Numbered from the stretch's first letter, positions 15,904 to 25,795 are shown. The stretch is DNA of 64,000 nucleotides from Flavobacterium anhuiense (GCF_900101855.1 NZ_FMVC01000009.1:1-64000), one strand, 5' to 3'. Program-made: numbers and translations. Notes: generated from the sequence alone by a model not told the origin.

Positions 15904-17529
15904 TTATCCCAAGAAAGGGTATCTGTAATCTTCTGGAGTTACAAAAGTTTCTTTAATAGTTCTTGGAGAAGCCCAACGCAATAAGTTTAATGCCGAACCT
16001 GCTTTATCATTAGTTCCAGAAGCTCTTGCTCCACCAAATGGCTGCATTCCTACAACAGCTCCAGTTGGTTTGTCATTGATATAGAAGTTACCAGCAGAGT
16101 TTTGTAATTTTGTTGTAGCTACTTCAATAGCGTAGCGATCTTGGCTAAATACAGCTCCTGTTAAAGCATACTCAGAAGTAGTATCAACTAATTCAAGAGT
16201 TTCTTCCCATTTAGCATCTTCATAAACATAAATTGTGATAACTGGCCCAAACAACTCAGTTTCCATTGTAGTGTATTTTGGGTTTGTTGTTACAATAACC
16301 GTAGGCTCAATAAAATATCCAACAGATTTATCATAATTTCCTCCAACGATGATTTCTGCTTCAGCATCTTTTTTAGCTTGATCGATATAACTTGCTAATT
16401 TGTCAAAAGAACCTTCGTGGATAACCGCTGTAATGAAGTTTCCAAAATCTTCTGGAGAACCCATTTTCATAGATTTTACATCAGCAATCAATTGTTCTTT
16501 TACAGCTGGCCATAAACTTTGTGGAATATAAGCTCTAGAAGCAGCAGAACATTTTTGTCCTTGGAATTCGAAAGCTCCACGAGTAATTCCCGTTACCACT
16601 TGTTTTACGTTTGCGCTTGGGTGAGCAATGATAAAATCTTTACCTCCAGTTTCACCAACGATTCTTGGGTACGTTTTGTAATTGTGGATGTTTGCACCAA
16701 TTTTAGCCCAAATATCTTTAAATACGTGAGTTGATCCTGTAAAGTGAACACCAGCAAAATCGCGGCTAGCCAAAACAGTATCAGTAATCATTAAAGCGTC
16801 TCCGAAAACTACGTTGATAACTCCATCAGGAACTCCAGCTTCTTTGAAAACGTCGATAATGACTTTTGCAGAGAATACTTGGCTATCACTTGGTTTCCAA
16901 ACCACAACGTTACCCATCATTGCAGCACTTGCAGGAAGGTTAGCAGCGATAGCAGTAAAGTTGAATGGAGTAATAGCGTAAACAAACCCTTCTAATGGTC
17001 TGTATTCTACACGGTTCCAAACAGAAGAATCTGATTTTGGCTGATCGTTGTAGATTTGAGTCATGAACTCAACATTATAACGTAAGAAGTCAATTAATTC
17101 ACAAGAAGAATCAATTTCTGCTTGATGGATATTTTTAGACTGCCCAATCATTGTAGCAGCGTTGATACGAGCTCTGTATGGTCCAGCGATAAGTTCAGCA
17201 GCTTTTAAGAAAATAGCAGCACGCTGTTCCCATGCCATGTTTGCCCATTTTTTTCTTGCTTCAAGAGCATTGGCAATGGCTTTTTCGATATGTTGTTTTT
17301 CAGCTAAATGGTATTTTCCAACAACGTGTTTGTGGTCGTGTGGAGCTGTAATGTTTCTTGTATTTCCAGTTCTAATTTCTTCGTTTCCAATATATAAAGG
17401 AACGTCAATTTGAGAATTCCACATTGTGGTATAAGCAGCTTGAACAGCAGCTTTTTCTGGTGAGTTTGGTGCGTAGCTCTTTACAGGCTCGTTTACCGCT
17501 TTTGGTACATGAAAAAATCCTTTAAGCAT
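15904..17529 (-). CDS. pruA: L-glutamate gamma-semialdehyde dehydrogenase
   Basis: The enzyme oxidises glutamate semialdehyde (from 1-pyrroline-5-carboxylate) to glutamate with NAD+, the last step of proline breakdown. The length of 541 residues is that of the stand-alone P5C dehydrogenases. Seen: FTGSTHVFKDIW, general base Glu in VGETGGKDFI (about 291), catalytic Cys in FEFQGQKCSAASRAY (about 327) and ETELFGPVITIYVY. No proline dehydrogenase gene is in the window. A CAAAAGTA at 17602-17609 (TACTTTTG on the gene strand) is a likely -7 element. Confidence 0.95.
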   Translation of the reverse strand: MLKGFFHVPKAVNEPVKSYAPNSPEKAAVQAAYTTMWNSQIDVPLYIGNEEIRTGNTRNITAPHDHKHVVGKYHLAEKQHIEKAIANALEARKKWANMAWEQRAAIFLKAAELIAGPYRARINAATMIGQSKNIHQAEIDSSCELIDFLRYNVEFMTQIYNDQPKSDSSVWNRVEYRPLEGFVYAITPFNFTAIAANLPASAAMMGNVVVWKPSDSQVFSAKVIIDVFKEAGVPDGVINVVFGDALMITDTVLASRDFAGVHFTGSTHVFKDIWAKIGANIHNYKTYPRIVGETGGKDFIIAHPSANVKQVVTGITRGAFEFQGQKCSAASRAYIPQSLWPAVKEQLIADVKSMKMGSPEDFGNFITAVIHEGSFDKLASYIDQAKKDAEAEIIVGGNYDKSVGYFIEPTVIVTTNPKYTTMETELFGPVITIYVYEDAKWEETLELVDTTSEYALTGAVFSQDRYAIEVATTKLQNSAGNFYINDKPTGAVVGMQPFGGARASGTNDKAGSALNLLRWASPRTIKETFVTPEDYRYPFLG

Positions 17530-17681
17530 GTTATTTAAATTTGTGAATTAGACAATTTAAAGTTAGACGATTTGTTTTGTTACGAATAATCTAACGCTGC
17601 ACAAAAGTACAAAGGATAAATTAATAAATTGACAATTTTATGATTAAGATAACGATAAAAGCTATAGATGTAAACTATATC

Positions 17682-18068
17682 TTAATTTAGTGCAAAAGGA
17701 GCACACATTCTAAAAGTAGGAACAATAACTTTGAATGTCTTTGTTGTAGTAAAATTGATCATATTGAAATGACCTTTCATTGCGCCATAAGGAGACGATA
17801 ATAAACAGCCAGAACTGTAAGTGTGGTTTTCGCCAGGTTTTAGAACTGGTTTTTTGCCTATTACACCTTCACCATCTACAACTTCTAAATCATTTAGAGA
17901 ATCAAAAATTTCCCAATGGCGAGAAGTTAACTGTACAGAATCTTTACTATGATTTTCTATGGTAACTACGTAGCTAAAAGCAAAATGAATCTTGTAGTTT
18001 TTGAAGTATGTGCCTTCAAAACTAGTCAAAACAGATATTTTTATGCCTCGTGTAATTTGAGAAACCAT
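17682..18068 (-). CDS. apaG: ApaG domain protein
   Basis: The 128-residue product covers one DUF525/ApaG fibronectin-like domain. Family blocks: FAFSYVVTIENHSKDSVQL, SRHWEIFDS, EGVIGKKPVLKPGENHTYSS and the end GAMKGHFNM. The biochemical role is unsettled; the family was linked to Co/Mg resistance. A TAGCTTTG -7 match lies at 18102-18109 on the gene strand. It appears to be a single-gene unit. Confidence 0.93.
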   Translation of the reverse strand: MVSQITRGIKISVLTSFEGTYFKNYKIHFAFSYVVTIENHSKDSVQLTSRHWEIFDSLNDLEVVDGEGVIGKKPVLKPGENHTYSSGCLLSSPYGAMKGHFNMINFTTTKTFKVIVPTFRMCAPFALN

Positions 18069-18147
18069 ACTAACGCCGTATATATGTGAGTGTTATAGAG
18101 GCAAAGCTACAAAAAAAAATCGTTTAATCTAAAACCTTAACATTGTT

Positions 18148-19401
18148 TTAATTGACTATATTGATAGAGTTTGCATTTCCTTTTCCGATTACACGCTGAT
18201 AACGGTCAGTAGCTTCTTTGTAATAAACCAAGATGGTGTACTCGTTTTCAGTCTGATAAAAGTTTCCGTCAATGGCATTTTCAAAATCAACAACGCCTTT
18301 TTTATCGGCAACGGTATACTGAAAATTAGTAAAACCTTGCTTAATCATAATGGCTTTTTCAAAAACTCCTTTGTCGTTATTATAGTCCATTTTATATTCT
18401 GGCGAAAGACTGTAGTTATTAAACATTCCAGAAATATAAATGTCTTTGTTCATTCTAAAAGCAGGAGCAGAGAGGCTGAAATAAACCCAAGCATAATCGG
18501 CTTCAATATCGTTGTTAGAACCGTTGATGTTCTTTACAACAAAGTTTCCGTTTACATCTTCATAATTGGTATAAATCTGATTTCCTCTTGCGGCGTTAGT
18601 ATACAGAAACGAATTGTAAATATCATTGTTAGAGCCTACTTTGGCTACATTATTACTAGCCGCCCTAATGTCTTTATTTTCAAAATATAAAAACTCATTT
18701 CCGCCCCAAAATTGGGTTTCTTTGTCGTATTTGTAAACTAGCTGATTGCCAATTGTATACTGAGGAGCAATATTTTTTATCTCAGTATGGAAATTTCCGT
18801 TTTGCAATAAAAGCACTTTCACATTTTGCAACGGGGTTTGAAATACAATATCATTAGATAAAATAGCAAAATCCAAATTCTGTTTGTAGTCAATATTGCT
18901 GAGGTTACGGCTTCTTTTTACTTGAACTCCAACTGTACAATGGTTTTCATATAAAATAAATTTTCTCGAAAAAACAACTTCTCGATCTTCATTCAGAATT
19001 CGCAACATATAATTTCCCGAAAGCTTCAATAATTGTGTAAACTGATTAGGGAAAGAAAGCCTATAATGTGTATAAACCTGCAGCGTATTGAATGAATTGG
19101 AAAAATCGGTAATTCTCTGATTATCCATTCCAAGAATATAGTCCGTTTTTGGAATTTGCGTTGGAATCCAATTATAATCGCAATGAAGAACTTCAAAATA
19201 ATAATTGGCTTCATTGCCAAACAAATCATCAAATTGAAAGGTAAATGCAGAGCCTAATTCAAAAATTGGCGGGACATTACTGCCATTTTGAATGAAAGAA
19301 GCAGTTTTAATATTATATGGAGGGTCGATTTCTTTTTCCTGAGCTTTCGCTAAAGTGAAAATAAAAAGAAAAATAAAGCTTGTATATAAAAATTTCGGCA
19401 T
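18148..19401 (-). CDS. Type IX secretion system plug-like protein (DUF5103)
   Basis: The 417-residue product has a signal peptide (MPKFLYTSFIFLFIFTLAKAQ) and an all-beta mature part: an N-terminal domain with FQFDDLFGNEANYYFEVLHC, then blocks such as SRKFILYENHCTVGVQV and PAFRMNKDIYISGMFNN. This is the DUF5103 family, whose flavobacterial member Plug was found with SprA and PorV in the type IX secretion translocon, closing the channel from the periplasmic side. Assignment is by recalled family resemblance; whether it is the Plug itself or a paralogue cannot be decided here. The C-terminal half resembles an early-set/CBM48-like fold, which is inference. Confidence 0.75.
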   Translation of the reverse strand: MPKFLYTSFIFLFIFTLAKAQEKEIDPPYNIKTASFIQNGSNVPPIFELGSAFTFQFDDLFGNEANYYFEVLHCDYNWIPTQIPKTDYILGMDNQRITDFSNSFNTLQVYTHYRLSFPNQFTQLLKLSGNYMLRILNEDREVVFSRKFILYENHCTVGVQVKRSRNLSNIDYKQNLDFAILSNDIVFQTPLQNVKVLLLQNGNFHTEIKNIAPQYTIGNQLVYKYDKETQFWGGNEFLYFENKDIRAASNNVAKVGSNNDIYNSFLYTNAARGNQIYTNYEDVNGNFVVKNINGSNNDIEADYAWVYFSLSAPAFRMNKDIYISGMFNNYSLSPEYKMDYNNDKGVFEKAIMIKQGFTNFQYTVADKKGVVDFENAIDGNFYQTENEYTILVYYKEATDRYQRVIGKGNANSINIVN

Positions 19402-19475
19402 CTTTAAACGTTGTAAGATTGTAAATATAACAATTTTATATAACGAAAAAGATGCCGTTCTATTGGATTTAACGA

Positions 19476-22382
19476 TTAATTTCCTAAAATATACTCTAAG
19501 TTGCCTTCAATTTCATCATTGATATAACTTTCTTCTAAAAGCGAGTCAGACAATAATTTTTTGTTTTCCTGCAGTTTGATGATTTTTTCTTCAACTGTAT
19601 TTTTAGAAATAAAACGAATCACATTTACTTTATTCAATTGCCCAATTCTGTGTGCACGTGCTACACCTTGTTTTTCTGCAAAAGGATTCCACCAAGGGTC
19701 CAAGAATAAAACATAAGAAGCCTTTGTAATATTCAAACCAACTCCACCCGCTTTAAGCGAAATAAAGAATAATAGCGGATTTTCTTTTTCCTGAAACATT
19801 TTAACCTGCTGTTCTCTCTTATCTGCAGGAGTTTCGCCTGTAATTTCACAGAAATCTATTTTGTTTTTCTTACACCAATCGGTATAAAAATTTAAATTGG
19901 TAACAAACGAACTGAAAATGATGACTTTCTGTTTTGCTTTTACTAAGTTTTCAAGATAATTGGTAACCGCAATATATTTCCCAGAATCAACTTCAGATTC
20001 CTGATCGACCATTTTTGGATGGTTACTCAATTGTCTCAGCTTCATCAAAGTGTTAATGATGTTGATTTTGTCTGGACCAGAACCGTCAGTTTTAAGCAAG
20101 AAATTACGAGCTTTAGATTTTTCTTTCTCATATAATTTCTCCTGTTCAGGATCCATGTCGCAGTAATAAATCTGTTCTGTCAATTCTGGCAAATCTTTTA
20201 AAACCTGTTCTTTAGTTCTTCTTAAAATATAAGGAGCGATTAGATTTTTTAATTCAGCCAAAACTTCTTCATTTTGCTTTTTCTCAATCGGATTTTTGAA
20301 ATTTTCCATAAAGAAAGCATAACTTCCTAAAATATCGGGATTGATAAACTGCATTTGCGACCATAAATCGTCAAGCGAATTTTCAATCGGCGTACCACTC
20401 AAAGCAATTTTATGACCTGTGCTGATTTTATTTATGGCTTTAAAAATCTTAGAGTTTTTGTTTTTGATGTATTGACTTTCGTCCAAAATCAGATAGCGGA
20501 AATCGTATTTTTCTAAAATAGAAATATCTCGATGAATGATGCTGTAGCTTGTAAAAATCAAATCGGTCGAATTGATTCTGCTCGCTAGCATTTTTCTGTC
20601 ATTACCCACATATTGCATTTTCGAAAAGTGCGGCGTGAATTTGCCAGCTTCATTAAACCAGTTAAAAACCAATGAAGACGGAAGAACAATTAAAGCCTTA
20701 AGCGGTTCTCTTTCGACAATAGTTTCATTGGCAAACAAATCAAAATTGGTGGTTTTGGTTGTGAAGCCTAATTGTTCTTGTACAGAAACCAAAACAGATA
20801 AGGTTTGCAACGTTTTTCCAAGTCCCATATCATCAGCCAAACAAGCACCCATATTGGAATTGAAATGTCCTAAAAGCCATTTTACACCCTCAATTTGATA
20901 AGGTCTCAAAGTTGCTTTTATTAAGTCAGAACCAGTAAATTCGGCTTGATGGATTTGATCTAAATCACTGTCAATTTCAGAAATTCCGTCTAAAGTTGTA
21001 AAATTGCTTTTACGCAACAAAAGGACGCCATTTTCTGTTTTTGCTAATTTTGCGAGCGAACCGTATTTGCTGAACCATTCTAGCGGAATCAAAAAGTAGT
21101 TTCCGTCTGGCAATGCAAAAAGTCTTTCTTTGCTTTTTATGTTGGGAATAATTTCGCTGAAATTGATTTTATAATTTCCAACGGTAATTATTATTCTAAT
21201 GTCGAACCAATCACCAGCTGTTTCTTTTGAAGCAGAAATGGTATAGTTTTCCGTGACAATTTCTTTGCTTTCCAGTTTTAGGTTGTCAATAGTAAAACCT
21301 AAATTTTTCAGTTCTTCTTTATGGTCAATAATCAGCTGAATGTTGATAAAAGGATCTGTGTTTTCTGCCTCTGAATTTAATCCAAACAACTCGTTTTTGA
21401 TTTTGGTTAAACCAATTTCATTCAATTTTTCGATATATAAACTTTCTTCAGAACTTCTTTTAAACTGAATGATTTTGGGTTCATTGGCAACACTAAAATC
21501 TACAAAAGAATGTGTTTTTTTAGTTTTGCTCGCATCAAATGAATATCCGTTATAATCAAAATAAAGATTAAGATAATAACAGTTTTTAAAGAAATCATGA
21601 ATAGGCTGAATTGTGCAGGAAATGATTTTGTCACGAAGTTCAATCTCAAAACCTGTCGCTTCAATATCAATTTTCTTTGCGATTTGCGGAATAAAGCTTT
21701 TAAAGTAATCATCAACTAATTTTGATGGTATTTCAATAGATTTTTTCTTTAAAAAAGGCATCAGTTTTTTGGAGTTTAACTCTTTTAGCTGTCCCAGTTT
21801 TTTATTGATAATAAGCCATCCTGGTTCGTCTAAAAGGATGTCAACTTTGCTGTCCATTGGAGAGAAAATTGTTTCATTTTCCTTTAAAGATAAAGTATAG
21901 GTAATGCCCTCGGAATGTTTGTCAAACTGAATCTGAGGCTCAAAATCAAGCGGGTCGATGCTGACTCTTGAACGGTAAAAATCTTTTTCAGGTCCAAGAT
22001 TCAAAGACAGAGGAAATTGTTCTTTTACAATTAAATCGTAAAATGAACTTAAATTGAATTTAAGATGTTGACGAATGGCAAATTCAATTTTTGAATCTTT
22101 CTGTAAGTCAGCAATTGTTTTAGCGGACTTAATTTTAGCGCCAAATTTTTTAAAAATAAATTCAGGTTTAAGAGAATCGCAAGCTGTTAATATTCTTTTT
22201 GAATTGGAATCTAAATTATCAAAAGTGATTCCGAAACTTTCAAGTACATCAGGACTTGCTTTTTTGTCTAAATATTTGATTTCACTAGTATTCTCAACGA
22301 TGTAGGCGGTTGGAATATAGACATTCAGATTTTTTTCCAAACTGATGTCAAAACAGAACTGAAATGATTTTGTAGGTTCCAA
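19476..22382 (-). CDS. SNF2-family DEAD/DEAH helicase
   Basis: The 968-residue protein has a long unrecognised N-terminal half (1-480) followed by a SNF2 ATPase. Seen: ADDMGLGKTLQTL (Walker A, about 516), motif II as DESQ (about 630) instead of DEAH, ALSGTPIEN, and a helicase C domain ending in FLDPWWNPFAEKQGVARAHR and HRIGQ (about 910). The start codon is TTG at 22382 (TTG GAA CCT); no ATG lies close by. It is probably a DNA-translocating remodeller of the RapA/HepA-like group with unknown partner. No nuclease or methylase gene stands beside it, so a defence role is not suggested. Confidence 0.88.
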   Translation of the reverse strand: MEPTKSFQFCFDISLEKNLNVYIPTAYIVENTSEIKYLDKKASPDVLESFGITFDNLDSNSKRILTACDSLKPEFIFKKFGAKIKSAKTIADLQKDSKIEFAIRQHLKFNLSSFYDLIVKEQFPLSLNLGPEKDFYRSRVSIDPLDFEPQIQFDKHSEGITYTLSLKENETIFSPMDSKVDILLDEPGWLIINKKLGQLKELNSKKLMPFLKKKSIEIPSKLVDDYFKSFIPQIAKKIDIEATGFEIELRDKIISCTIQPIHDFFKNCYYLNLYFDYNGYSFDASKTKKTHSFVDFSVANEPKIIQFKRSSEESLYIEKLNEIGLTKIKNELFGLNSEAENTDPFINIQLIIDHKEELKNLGFTIDNLKLESKEIVTENYTISASKETAGDWFDIRIIITVGNYKINFSEIIPNIKSKERLFALPDGNYFLIPLEWFSKYGSLAKLAKTENGVLLLRKSNFTTLDGISEIDSDLDQIHQAEFTGSDLIKATLRPYQIEGVKWLLGHFNSNMGACLADDMGLGKTLQTLSVLVSVQEQLGFTTKTTNFDLFANETIVEREPLKALIVLPSSLVFNWFNEAGKFTPHFSKMQYVGNDRKMLASRINSTDLIFTSYSIIHRDISILEKYDFRYLILDESQYIKNKNSKIFKAINKISTGHKIALSGTPIENSLDDLWSQMQFINPDILGSYAFFMENFKNPIEKKQNEEVLAELKNLIAPYILRRTKEQVLKDLPELTEQIYYCDMDPEQEKLYEKEKSKARNFLLKTDGSGPDKINIINTLMKLRQLSNHPKMVDQESEVDSGKYIAVTNYLENLVKAKQKVIIFSSFVTNLNFYTDWCKKNKIDFCEITGETPADKREQQVKMFQEKENPLLFFISLKAGGVGLNITKASYVLFLDPWWNPFAEKQGVARAHRIGQLNKVNVIRFISKNTVEEKIIKLQENKKLLSDSLLEESYINDEIEGNLEYILGN

Positions 22383-22430
22383 GATTTAGGGATTTGGTTA
22401 GGCTTGTAATTTAGATTTGGGCAAAAAAAT

Positions 22431-22474
22431 AAAAGGAGTTTTCAAATTATTACTATTTTGAAAACTCCTTTTAA
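22431..22474 (-). terminator. Terminator of the methyltransferase gene
   Basis: AAAAGGAGTTTTCAAA pairs with TTTGAAAACTCCTTTT-type sequence across a short AT loop; the minus strand ends in T-rich sequence. It lies 30 bp after the methyltransferase stop. Confidence 0.75.
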
Positions 22475-22504
22475 ATGAACTTATAACTTATATGGTGAAA
22501 AAAA

Positions 22505-23278
22505 TTAGTTTTCCTGTTTAAAGCAAAGCGGAATAATCTCGCCTTTTGCTAAACAGTATTTTTCAACCAATTCTGGTGCAATTTTGTTAGTGTAATCTTC
22601 TTCAATCACAATAAAACCAATACTCCTTAATTTATCGAAATAATCGCGTCCGTAAACACGAACGTGATCGTATTGTCCGAAGATTTTAGCGCGTTCTTTC
22701 TGATCTGTAATCGAATCATCTGCAAAAGTAACTTCGCGAGATAAATCTTGAGGAATTTGAAGAATCGCCATTCCGCCTGGTTTTAAAACTCTGTATAATT
22801 CCTGCATTGCTTTTGTGTCGTCTGGAATGTGTTCTAAAACGTGATTGCACAAAATAACGTCATATTCGTTGTCTTTGAAAGGCAAATTACAAATGTCTGC
22901 TTTTACATCGGCCAATGGCGAAAGTAAATCAGTTGTGGTGTAATCTAAGTTTTTCTGTTTGCGGAATCTTTTATAAAAAGCTTGTTCGGGAGCAAAATGC
23001 AATACTTTTTTAGGCGCTGTAAAAAAATCAGTTTGATCGTTTAAATATAGCCAAAGTAAACGATGTCTCTCTAAAGAAAGGGTGCTTGGCGAAAGCACAT
23101 TATTACGTTGTTTTCCGTATCCATAAGGCAGGAACGATTTAAAGCTTTTTCCATCAATTGGATCTGTAAATTTATCTCCTTTTAAGGAGAAAGCTAAAAT
23201 TGGTCGCGCCACGTAACTCAAACGAATTAATAATGGACGCGGGATGGTGTTAAGGACTAATTTAAAAAGTTTTTTCAC
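22505..23278 (-). CDS. Class I SAM-dependent methyltransferase
   Basis: The 257-residue product has a Methyltransf_11-type core: VLHFAPEQAFYKRF (motif I variant without GxGxG), DYTTTDLLSP, DICNLPFKDNEYDVILC, HVLEHIPDD and LKPGGMAILQIP. The start codon is GTG (23278). The substrate is unknown. The N-terminal LRVR-like basic helix and the FLPYGYGK block are seen in methyltransferases near cell-envelope sugar genes, but no such genes are here. It is 21 bp downstream of the map stop, so it may be co-transcribed with map. Confidence 0.8.
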   Translation of the reverse strand: MKKLFKLVLNTIPRPLLIRLSYVARPILAFSLKGDKFTDPIDGKSFKSFLPYGYGKQRNNVLSPSTLSLERHRLLWLYLNDQTDFFTAPKKVLHFAPEQAFYKRFRKQKNLDYTTTDLLSPLADVKADICNLPFKDNEYDVILCNHVLEHIPDDTKAMQELYRVLKPGGMAILQIPQDLSREVTFADDSITDQKERAKIFGQYDHVRVYGRDYFDKLRSIGFIVIEEDYTNKIAPELVEKYCLAKGEIIPLCFKQEN

Positions 23279-23299
23279 AGGTTTGATTCGGGGTTGTAT

Positions 23300-24118
23300 T
23301 TATACGATTAACGGAATTTGTCTGAATTCGTCTTCTTCATTGCTCTCAATTCCAAGAGCTTTATAGATGTATTTAAAAGTCGATAATAACTCAGGTTTTC
23401 CATCAACTAAGGCAACGTCATGCTCAAAATGCGCACTTGGTTTTCCGTCAGCAGTCAGGATTGTCCAGCCGTCTTTTAGTTGTTTGATATTTCTAGTTCC
23501 CATGTTGATCATAGGTTCAATTGCTACAACCATTCCTTCAACAAAAAGCTTTCCGCGTCCGCGTTTTCCGTAATTTGGCATTTCTGGCTCTTCGTGCATT
23601 TTTTGCCCAACACCATGTCCAACCAATTCACGAACTACTCCGTAACCGTGAGCTTCAGTATATTTTTGAATCGCATTTCCAACATCTTCTACGCGATTTC
23701 CTGCTTTAAATTCTCTAATTCCAACGTAAAGAGATTCTTTAGTTACCTGCAAAAGTTTTTTTACTTCAGGAGCAACTTCTCCAATTTCGAAACTGTAAGC
23801 ATGGTCTCCATGGAAACCATTTTTAAAAGCGCCACAGTCAACCGAAATAACATCACCGTTTTTAAGAGGAATATTATTAGGAATACCGTGAACAACCTGA
23901 GCGTTTGGACTCATACAAAGCGAATTCGGGAAATCATACAATCCAAGGAAACTTGGAACTGCACCGTGATCACGAATAAATTCTTCGGCTAATTTGTCAA
24001 GATATAATGTTGTAACTCCTTCTTTAATTTCAGAAGCAATCATTCCTAATGTTTTTGATACGATTAAAGCACTTTCGCGCATTAATTCGATTTCCTCTCT
24101 AGTTTTCTGGATAATCAT
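23300..24118 (-). CDS. map: Methionine aminopeptidase, type I
   Basis: The enzyme removes the initiator Met from nascent proteins. The start is placed at the ATG at 24118 (MIIQKTREEIELMRES), giving 272 residues; the in-frame ATG at 24142 would add eight residues unlike the family and overlap a probable -7 element (24140-24147, TACTTTTG on the gene strand). Metal ligands are in VDCGAFKNGFHGDHAY, HGVGQKMHEEPEMPNY and VVAIEPMIN, plus the C-terminal EHDVAL. Compared with E. coli it has a short C-terminal extension. Confidence 0.95.
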   Translation of the reverse strand: MIIQKTREEIELMRESALIVSKTLGMIASEIKEGVTTLYLDKLAEEFIRDHGAVPSFLGLYDFPNSLCMSPNAQVVHGIPNNIPLKNGDVISVDCGAFKNGFHGDHAYSFEIGEVAPEVKKLLQVTKESLYVGIREFKAGNRVEDVGNAIQKYTEAHGYGVVRELVGHGVGQKMHEEPEMPNYGKRGRGKLFVEGMVVAIEPMINMGTRNIKQLKDGWTILTADGKPSAHFEHDVALVDGKPELLSTFKYIYKALGIESNEEDEFRQIPLIV

Positions 24119-24169
24119 ATTTTTCCCATTTTCAGTTGGCAAAAGTACAATTTTTAATTAAAATTTTTC

Positions 24170-24291
24170 GCCACGAATTCACGAATTATCTCAAAACAAA
24201 ATTTTTAAAAAAGATATTTCACAAATCAATTAATTAATTTTTGAAGAAAATTCGTGAATTGCTTCGGCAGTCACTTCTTTCGAGTCGTGGC
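24170..24291. repeat. Interrupted inverted repeat, CACGAATTCACGAATT type
   Basis: GCCACGAATTCACGAATT at 24170-24187 is mirrored by AATTCGTGAATT at 24249-24260 and TCGTGGC at 24285-24291; the right arm is split by a 24-bp stretch. It lies between divergent map and the DUF445 gene. It looks like a decayed flavobacterial palindromic repeat. Confidence 0.5.
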
Positions 24292-24363
24292 TATCAAAAC
24301 AATCAATAGAGTTAACGTGTTTCAGAAAAAAGCCATAAATTAGTAATACAAACGCTTATAATT

Positions 24364-25617
24364 ATGGAAACTATTATAAATCGAGATATTGCCAAAGTAA
24401 AAGCGCTGAAGAAAATGAAGCGAAATGCTTTGGGGCTTTTGGGCGTCGCAGTGTTGTTATTTATAATTGCTATTTACTTTAAAATTCCGATGCTTCAGGC
24501 TTTTAGTGAAGCCGCGATGGTGGGCGGAATCGCCGATTGGTTTGCTGTCGTGGCATTATTTCGCCATCCAATGGGAATACCGATTTGGCATACGGCAATT
24601 ATTCCGACTAAGAAAAATGAAATTGGAGAGAACTTAGGAAATTTTGTATCTGAAGAGTTTTTAGATAGAGAAAAATTAGAAATAAAATTAGACGAATTCA
24701 ATTTTGCAACTAAAGCTTCAGATTGGCTTTCGAAAGAAGAAAATGCAAATAAAATTGCCAATGCAGTTGCTGTAAATGTAATTCCGGGAATTTTACGAAC
24801 GATAAAGGATGAAGATGTCAGAAGGTTTATTCAGGTTCAGTTTGCGGCAAAAATTGAAGGAATAAATTTTGGAGATTGGGTGGCGCTGGCATTAGAACCT
24901 TTGCAAAAAGGTAATTTGAAAAATCAGATGCTAACGAATCTTTTGGAAGTTATGAGCACCGAATTGACTAATAATAAAGATTTAATTAGACAAAAAGTTA
25001 AAGCTTCGACTCCGCTTCTAAGCTTTGGATTGGCTGATAAAAGTATTACAGAAGGGGTTTTTAATGGTTTGCAGGACTTTCTAAATGAAGCTAAAAAGCC
25101 AGAAAGTGCGGTGCGCTTAAAAATTGACGAGTACATTTTTAATTTCTTGGAAAAAGTAAAAAACTCAGAAGAAATGAGGGTTAAAATTAACGATGTGATT
25201 TTGGGTTTTGTGGGAAAAAAAGAAGTGCAGGATTATATCAATAGCATTTGGGATGAAATTAAATCGTCGATTACCAATGATTTAAATAAAGGTGATGATT
25301 CTTCAATTAAAAATAATATTGCAGGATTGATTCAGACTTTTGGAAATGGAATTAAAGAAGACCCTATTATGATTGACAAAATAAATGGTTTTATTAAAAA
25401 CGATTTACTTTCGATGCTTTTAAACAACAAAAAAGTAATTGGAGATTTGATTTCGTCAACCGTAAAAAGCTGGGATGGAAAAGAAGTTTCTGAAAAGCTG
25501 GAATTAGAAATAGGAAAGGATCTTCAATATATCAGAATCAACGGAACTTTGGTTGGAGGAGTGATTGGACTTGTGATTTATGGCGTTGAGCAGATTTATC
25601 ATTATTTTATTATTTGA
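24364..25617 (+). CDS. DUF445 family membrane protein (YjiN-like)
   Basis: The 417-residue protein begins with a cytoplasmic basic helix and a membrane segment (LGLLGVAVLLFIIAIYF, about 23-39). The family-typical block FSEAAMVGGIADWFAVVALF (about 47-66) and FRHPMGIPIWHTAIIP follow. The long middle part is helical and amphipathic (repeated KIDEYIFNFLEKVKN-like segments), and a C-terminal membrane helix (GTLVGGVIGLVIYGVEQIY) ends the protein. The function of the family is unknown. It is divergent from map and followed by a palindromic repeat element. Confidence 0.85.
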   Translation: METIINRDIAKVKALKKMKRNALGLLGVAVLLFIIAIYFKIPMLQAFSEAAMVGGIADWFAVVALFRHPMGIPIWHTAIIPTKKNEIGENLGNFVSEEFLDREKLEIKLDEFNFATKASDWLSKEENANKIANAVAVNVIPGILRTIKDEDVRRFIQVQFAAKIEGINFGDWVALALEPLQKGNLKNQMLTNLLEVMSTELTNNKDLIRQKVKASTPLLSFGLADKSITEGVFNGLQDFLNEAKKPESAVRLKIDEYIFNFLEKVKNSEEMRVKINDVILGFVGKKEVQDYINSIWDEIKSSITNDLNKGDDSSIKNNIAGLIQTFGNGIKEDPIMIDKINGFIKNDLLSMLLNNKKVIGDLISSTVKSWDGKEVSEKLELEIGKDLQYIRINGTLVGGVIGLVIYGVEQIYHYFII

Positions 25618-25628
25618 GAAGCGCAATC

Positions 25629-25730
25629 TTGTCATTTCGACGAAGGAGAAATCTCCACAAGTAGCTCCACAACGAGAAGTCAATCTTTGTAGAGTTTCTC
25701 GCGGAGATTTCTCCTTCGTCGAAATGACAA
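25629..25730. repeat. Palindromic element, copy 2 (28-bp perfect arms)
   Basis: Arms 25629-25656 and 25703-25730 are exact reverse complements and share the sequence of copy 1 at 7821-7922. The centre has AAGTAGCTCCACAA, close to copy 1, and CAATCTTTGTAG, which is the reverse complement of CTACAAAGATTG in copy 1. It lies 11 bp after the DUF445 stop, so it may serve as a transcript end. Confidence 0.8.
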
Positions 25731-25740
25731 AAACAGGCGT

Positions 25741-25779
25741 AAAAAAAGAGGCAAATTTTTAAAATTTGCCTCTTTTTTA
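25741..25779 (-). terminator. Terminator of gpmI
   Basis: AAAAAAGAGGCAAAT pairs with ATTTGCCTCTTTTTT around a TTTTAAA loop. The stem is near-perfect and ends in T runs on both strands. It is placed 17 bp after the gpmI stop and can also act on the plus strand. Confidence 0.85.
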
Positions 25780-25795
25780 TGAAGAAAAATATTTT

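Noticed and set aside
19476..22382. SNF2 helicase as part of a DISARM-like or other defence system
   Set aside because: The neighbours are a T9SS plug-like gene, a small-molecule-type methyltransferase and map; no nuclease, DNA methylase or phospholipase gene accompanies it.
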